Positions 61,751 to 64,000 of a DNA stretch of 64,000 nt are shown here, piece after piece. Made by a program: the position numbers and the translations under genes. Below the pieces are notes generated by a model, which did no database searches, had not been told where the DNA came from, and was given only the letters and a program-made list of their open reading frames with translations. Source of the DNA: Bacteroidales bacterium. GTDB taxonomy: Bacteria; Bacteroidota; Bacteroidia; Bacteroidales; Rikenellaceae. Location of the stretch: positions 124,001-188,000 of the forward strand of contig CAJSYJ010000002.1 in assembly GCA_910574205.1 (NCBI GenBank), in the 5' to 3' direction. How positions within the stretch are numbered: the stretch's first letter is position 1; the number at the start of each line of letters is the position of its first letter.

Positions 61751-62034
61751 ACTGAAATATTATTTTCCGGTTTGAATAATTTGTACAAACAAAGTTAACA
61801 AAAAAAACTGAAACAAGGAAATTAGACGGCTGTATTTTGCAGTCAAGAGTCTATTCGTCATATCGATATCACATCGATTGAAATACACGAACGATGAAAG
61901 GCAAGCGCCGATATCTTGTCGAACATGTGCCGGCCGGCCAGAGGTCGGGAACGGTCTTTATCGTCGGGCGCGTTCCGGCCGTCTTACGGACTGCCGCTCC
62001 TCCGGAAAATTGCTCGGCGTGCCATATGCCGATA
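61751..62034. other. Gap between the interrupted gene and the fucosidase
   Basis: About 280 bp. The left part is A/T-rich and probably holds the promoter of the 61750 gene (no clear consensus found); the right part is G+C-rich without a credible gene. A hairpin is at 62035-62070. Confidence 0.4.
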
Positions 62035-62070
62035 GCAACGGGGGTGCAGCCGCAGCCGCGCCCCCGTTGC
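62035..62070 (-). terminator. Hairpin downstream of the fucosidase gene
   Basis: GCAACGGGGG (62035-62044) / CCCCCGTTGC (62061-62070), 10 bp perfect, 16 nt past the fucosidase stop. No T-tract on the minus strand, so it may stop transcription poorly or protect the 3' end. Confidence 0.5.
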
Positions 62071-62086
62071 AAGTATAATGATCGGG

Positions 62087-63388
62087 CTATTCGAGCGTCA
62101 GCTCGACTATATGGTCTATCGTATCGGGCACCTTGCCAAGACGCAGCAGCACGCCATGCTTCTCGCGCGTGAAGTCGACCTTCGAGCCGTCGTCGAACAA
62201 TCGTGCCGAACGCACGCGTCGCTCGCCTGTGGGCAGATAGAGACAGTCGTCGTCCAGATCGAGGATATGGACATATAGTTTGTCCCCCTTGATCGTCGTC
62301 ACGCCCCACTGGTGCGGTGCGACTATGCCGCCGCGCGTACCGTAGATCGTCTCGCCGTAGCGTCGCAGCCATTCGCCCATTTCGCGCAGGCGGTCGAGAG
62401 CCTCCGCCGGCAGCTCGCCATTGGGCTGCGGGCCTATGTTGAGAAGCAGATTGGCATTGCGGCCGGCTGCACGAACCAGATATCGGATCAGCGTGCGCGT
62501 CGATTTGTATTCGAGGTCGGTAATCTTGTATCCCCACATGCCGTTCATCGTCTGGCATGTCTCCAACGGCAGCGACACTATCTGCTGCCCCGACAGCCCG
62601 GCCGTATTCTCTCCCGGCAGGTCACGCTCGAAGATCTGAATATCCTCGCCGGCAAACGGCTTCATGTGGTGGTTATTGCCGATAAGGCAGGCCGGTTGCA
62701 GACGGTGTATCAATTCGTACTGAGGCGCCAGCTGCCAGTCGAAATCTGGGTTTCGGTCCTGATCCCACACCCCGTCGAACCATATGGCCCCTATCCTGCC
62801 GTAGCGGGTAAGCAGCTCGGTCAGCTGAGCATTCATGAACGAGTAGTAGGAGTCCCAGTCTACCTCGGACTCGGGACGTCCCGTACCCAGCCCCGTGCGG
62901 CCGCGGGGGGCATCGGTGCGCCACCAGTCGATATGCGAATAGTAGAGGTGCAGGCGCATATCCTTGCGGTGGCAGGCATCGGCCAGCTCGCCCACTACAT
63001 CGCGTCCGAAGGGTGTGGCATCGACGATGTTGTAGTCGGAACAGTCGGTATCCCACATCGAGAAGCCCTCGTGGTGACGCGAGGTAAAGCAGATGTAACC
63101 CGCACCGGCATCCTTGATCGCATCTACCCACGCATCGGCATCGAAGCGGTGGGGATAGAACGCATCGGCCAGTTTAGCATATTCGCGATAGTCGATGTCG
63201 CGGTTGGTCATCGTCCACTCGCCCGTAGCGAGCATCGAGTAGAGTCCCCAGTGGATGAATATGCCCAGCTTGGCATCGCGGAACGCCTCGCGCGCCTCGA
63301 TATTCTCCTGCGAGGGGACATAATCGCTCTGGGCGAAAGCCTGCACCGACAAGACGAGTGCGACGGCTAATGTAACGAGTCTCTTCAT
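62087..63388 (-). CDS. Secreted alpha-L-fucosidase (GH29)
   Basis: A 433-residue exported glycosidase (signal MKRLVTLAVALVLSVQAFAQ). GH29 landmarks: KLGIFIHWGLYSMLATGEW, YICFTSRHHEGFSMWDTDCSDYNI, HLYYSHIDWWR and the nucleophile Asp205 in IGAIWFDGVWDQ. A C-terminal beta-sandwich follows (TTIKGDKLYVHILDL). It releases fucose from host mucin or plant glycans, as expected of a gut Bacteroidota. Monocistronic, with promoter at 63407-63436; no SusCD pair is nearby. Confidence 0.95.
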   Translation of the reverse strand: MKRLVTLAVALVLSVQAFAQSDYVPSQENIEAREAFRDAKLGIFIHWGLYSMLATGEWTMTNRDIDYREYAKLADAFYPHRFDADAWVDAIKDAGAGYICFTSRHHEGFSMWDTDCSDYNIVDATPFGRDVVGELADACHRKDMRLHLYYSHIDWWRTDAPRGRTGLGTGRPESEVDWDSYYSFMNAQLTELLTRYGRIGAIWFDGVWDQDRNPDFDWQLAPQYELIHRLQPACLIGNNHHMKPFAGEDIQIFERDLPGENTAGLSGQQIVSLPLETCQTMNGMWGYKITDLEYKSTRTLIRYLVRAAGRNANLLLNIGPQPNGELPAEALDRLREMGEWLRRYGETIYGTRGGIVAPHQWGVTTIKGDKLYVHILDLDDDCLYLPTGERRVRSARLFDDGSKVDFTREKHGVLLRLGKVPDTIDHIVELTLE

Positions 63389-63406
63389 TCGAAATGATTT
63401 TATTTA

Positions 63407-63436
63407 TAAAGATACGCCTTTTTTCGCAACCTGCAA
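63407..63436 (-). promoter_or_regulatory. Promoter of the fucosidase gene
   Basis: Minus strand: TTG (63436-63434), 19 nt, TATCTTTA (63414-63407), one base off consensus, 18 nt before ATG 63388. Confidence 0.6.
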
Positions 63437-63465
63437 TACCCCGGCAGCCGATATGCAAAAAAAAG

Positions 63466-63491
63466 ACGGGAGCCGAACATTCGGCTCCCGT
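63466..63491 (-). terminator. Intrinsic terminator of purA
   Basis: ACGGGAGCCGAA (63466-63477) / TTCGGCTCCCGT (63480-63491), 12-bp palindrome; read on the minus strand it is followed by CTTTTTTTTTGC. 22 nt after the purA stop. Confidence 0.88.
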
Positions 63492-63513
63492 AAATCGCCG
63501 GCTTGCAGTCCGC

Positions 63514-64000
63514 TTAAAATATGTCGCGGCGCACGATAGTCTGCTCGCGGTCGGGACCGACCGAGACCACGGCCACCTCGACGCCCGTCAGCTCCTCTAT
63601 CTTACGGACATAGGCTTTGGCATTCTCGGGCAGCTCGTCGAACGAACGCGCCGAAGTTATGTCCTCCGTCCAGCCCGGCAGCTCGATATATTCGGCCTGG
63701 CAGCGCGACAGGCGGTCGATGGTCGAGGGCACGCGCTCGATATGCTCGCCGTCGAGCTTATAGCCGGTGCAGATACGCACCTTGTCCAGTCCGGTCAGCA
63801 CGTCGAACAGCATAAGCGCGATATAGTCTATGCCGCTGACCCTGCGCGCATGGCTCAGCACGACGGCATCGAACCAGCCCACACGGCGCGGACGACCCGT
63901 AACGGTGCCGTACTCGTGGCCGCGCTCGCGGATATACGTCGCCGTATCGTCGTGCAGCTCGGTCGGGAACGGACCCTCGCCCACACGCGTCGTATAGGCC
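63514..64000 (-). CDS. purA: Adenylosuccinate synthetase, C-terminal part (5' end outside window)
   Basis: The last ~162 residues of PurA, which makes adenylosuccinate from IMP, Asp and GTP. Recognised by [13 protein letters not shown], the conserved [51 protein letters not shown] and the C-terminal [34 protein letters not shown] with the guanine-binding SVGPDR. The frame continues beyond the right edge (codons for AYTTR precede), so the GTG at 63984 is internal. A strong terminator follows. Confidence 0.96.
   Translation of the reverse strand, partial: AYTTRVGEGPFPTELHDDTATYIRERGHEYGTVTGRPRRVGWFDAVVLSHARRVSGIDYIALMLFDVLTGLDKVRICTGYKLDGEHIERVPSTIDRLSRCQAEYIELPGWTEDITSARSFDELPENAKAYVRKIEELTGVEVAVVSVGPDREQTIVRRDIF

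Overview
This window comes from a Bacteroidota chromosome, most likely a Rikenellaceae/Alistipes-type gut organism. The grounds are the Bacteroidota promoter form (TTG or TTTG, 18-20 nt, TAnnTTTG) seen upstream of many genes, weak ribosome binding sites behind A/T-rich leaders, family-typical proteins (a BtuG-like B12 lipoprotein, Omp28, GSCFA, DUF2851, an HU/CCDC81-like domain, an LptE-SecG cluster), moderately high G+C and heavy use of ATA for Ile. The species assignment is inference.

Layout. 1-6.9 kb: 3' end of dnaA, a WYL regulator, a zinc-ribbon protein, a Bcp peroxiredoxin, recA, a RelA/SpoT enzyme and a HIT protein. 6.9-9.0 kb: an A/T-rich, gene-poor stretch with one XRE regulator, a degenerate tRNA-like remnant, a perfect 35-bp tandem duplication and two copies of a dispersed repeat. 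9-17.3 kb: zinc ABC genes znuA/znuC (no permease), a YjbR-like protein, dnaK, an HU-like membrane protein, a sigma-54 activator, lptE and secG. 17.6-23.4 kb: a flavin reductase, then a leftward operon ribulokinase > MFS > endonuclease-family hydrolase > histidine phosphatase. 23.7-32.2 kb: small hypothetical and secreted proteins, a leftward operon CotH > LTA-synthase-like > DUF2156/GNAT, and a leftward pair GH2-like > rlmH. 32.4-36 kb: asnS, rpoN, a membrane protein. 36-43 kb: a thioredoxin-like protein, an Omp28 lipoprotein and a cobalamin-riboswitch operon encoding surface lipoproteins and a BtuB-type receptor. 43-48 kb: an acidic protein with a long Glu-Gln repeat, rsmI, an LpxL-type acyltransferase and two glycosyltransferases. 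48-56 kb: an MFS exporter, luxS-pfs, acyltransferase/GSCFA, a phosphatase-superfamily enzyme, sufE, a MIP18 protein and DUF2851. 56-64 kb: secA, dCMP deaminase, a two-gene membrane operon whose first gene is interrupted at a homopolymer, an alpha-L-fucosidase and the 3' part of purA.

Most interesting signals. (1) Two nine-base C/G tracts in positions suited to phase variation: one is the spacer of a promoter for a secreted protein (about 25.39 kb), the other lies in the 5' coding part of a membrane-protein gene (about 61.70 kb) that is out of frame here and restored by one extra C. (2) A family of hairpin-forming intergenic repeats with four recognisable copies. (3) A B12-uptake operon with riboswitch, attenuator-like hairpin and an N-terminal PKD-like lipoprotein of unassigned role. 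(4) Departures from family norms: a Bcp without the usual resolving Cys, a truncated GH2-like protein with an altered acid/base motif, znuAC without znuB, and a sigma-54 activator with no sensor domain.
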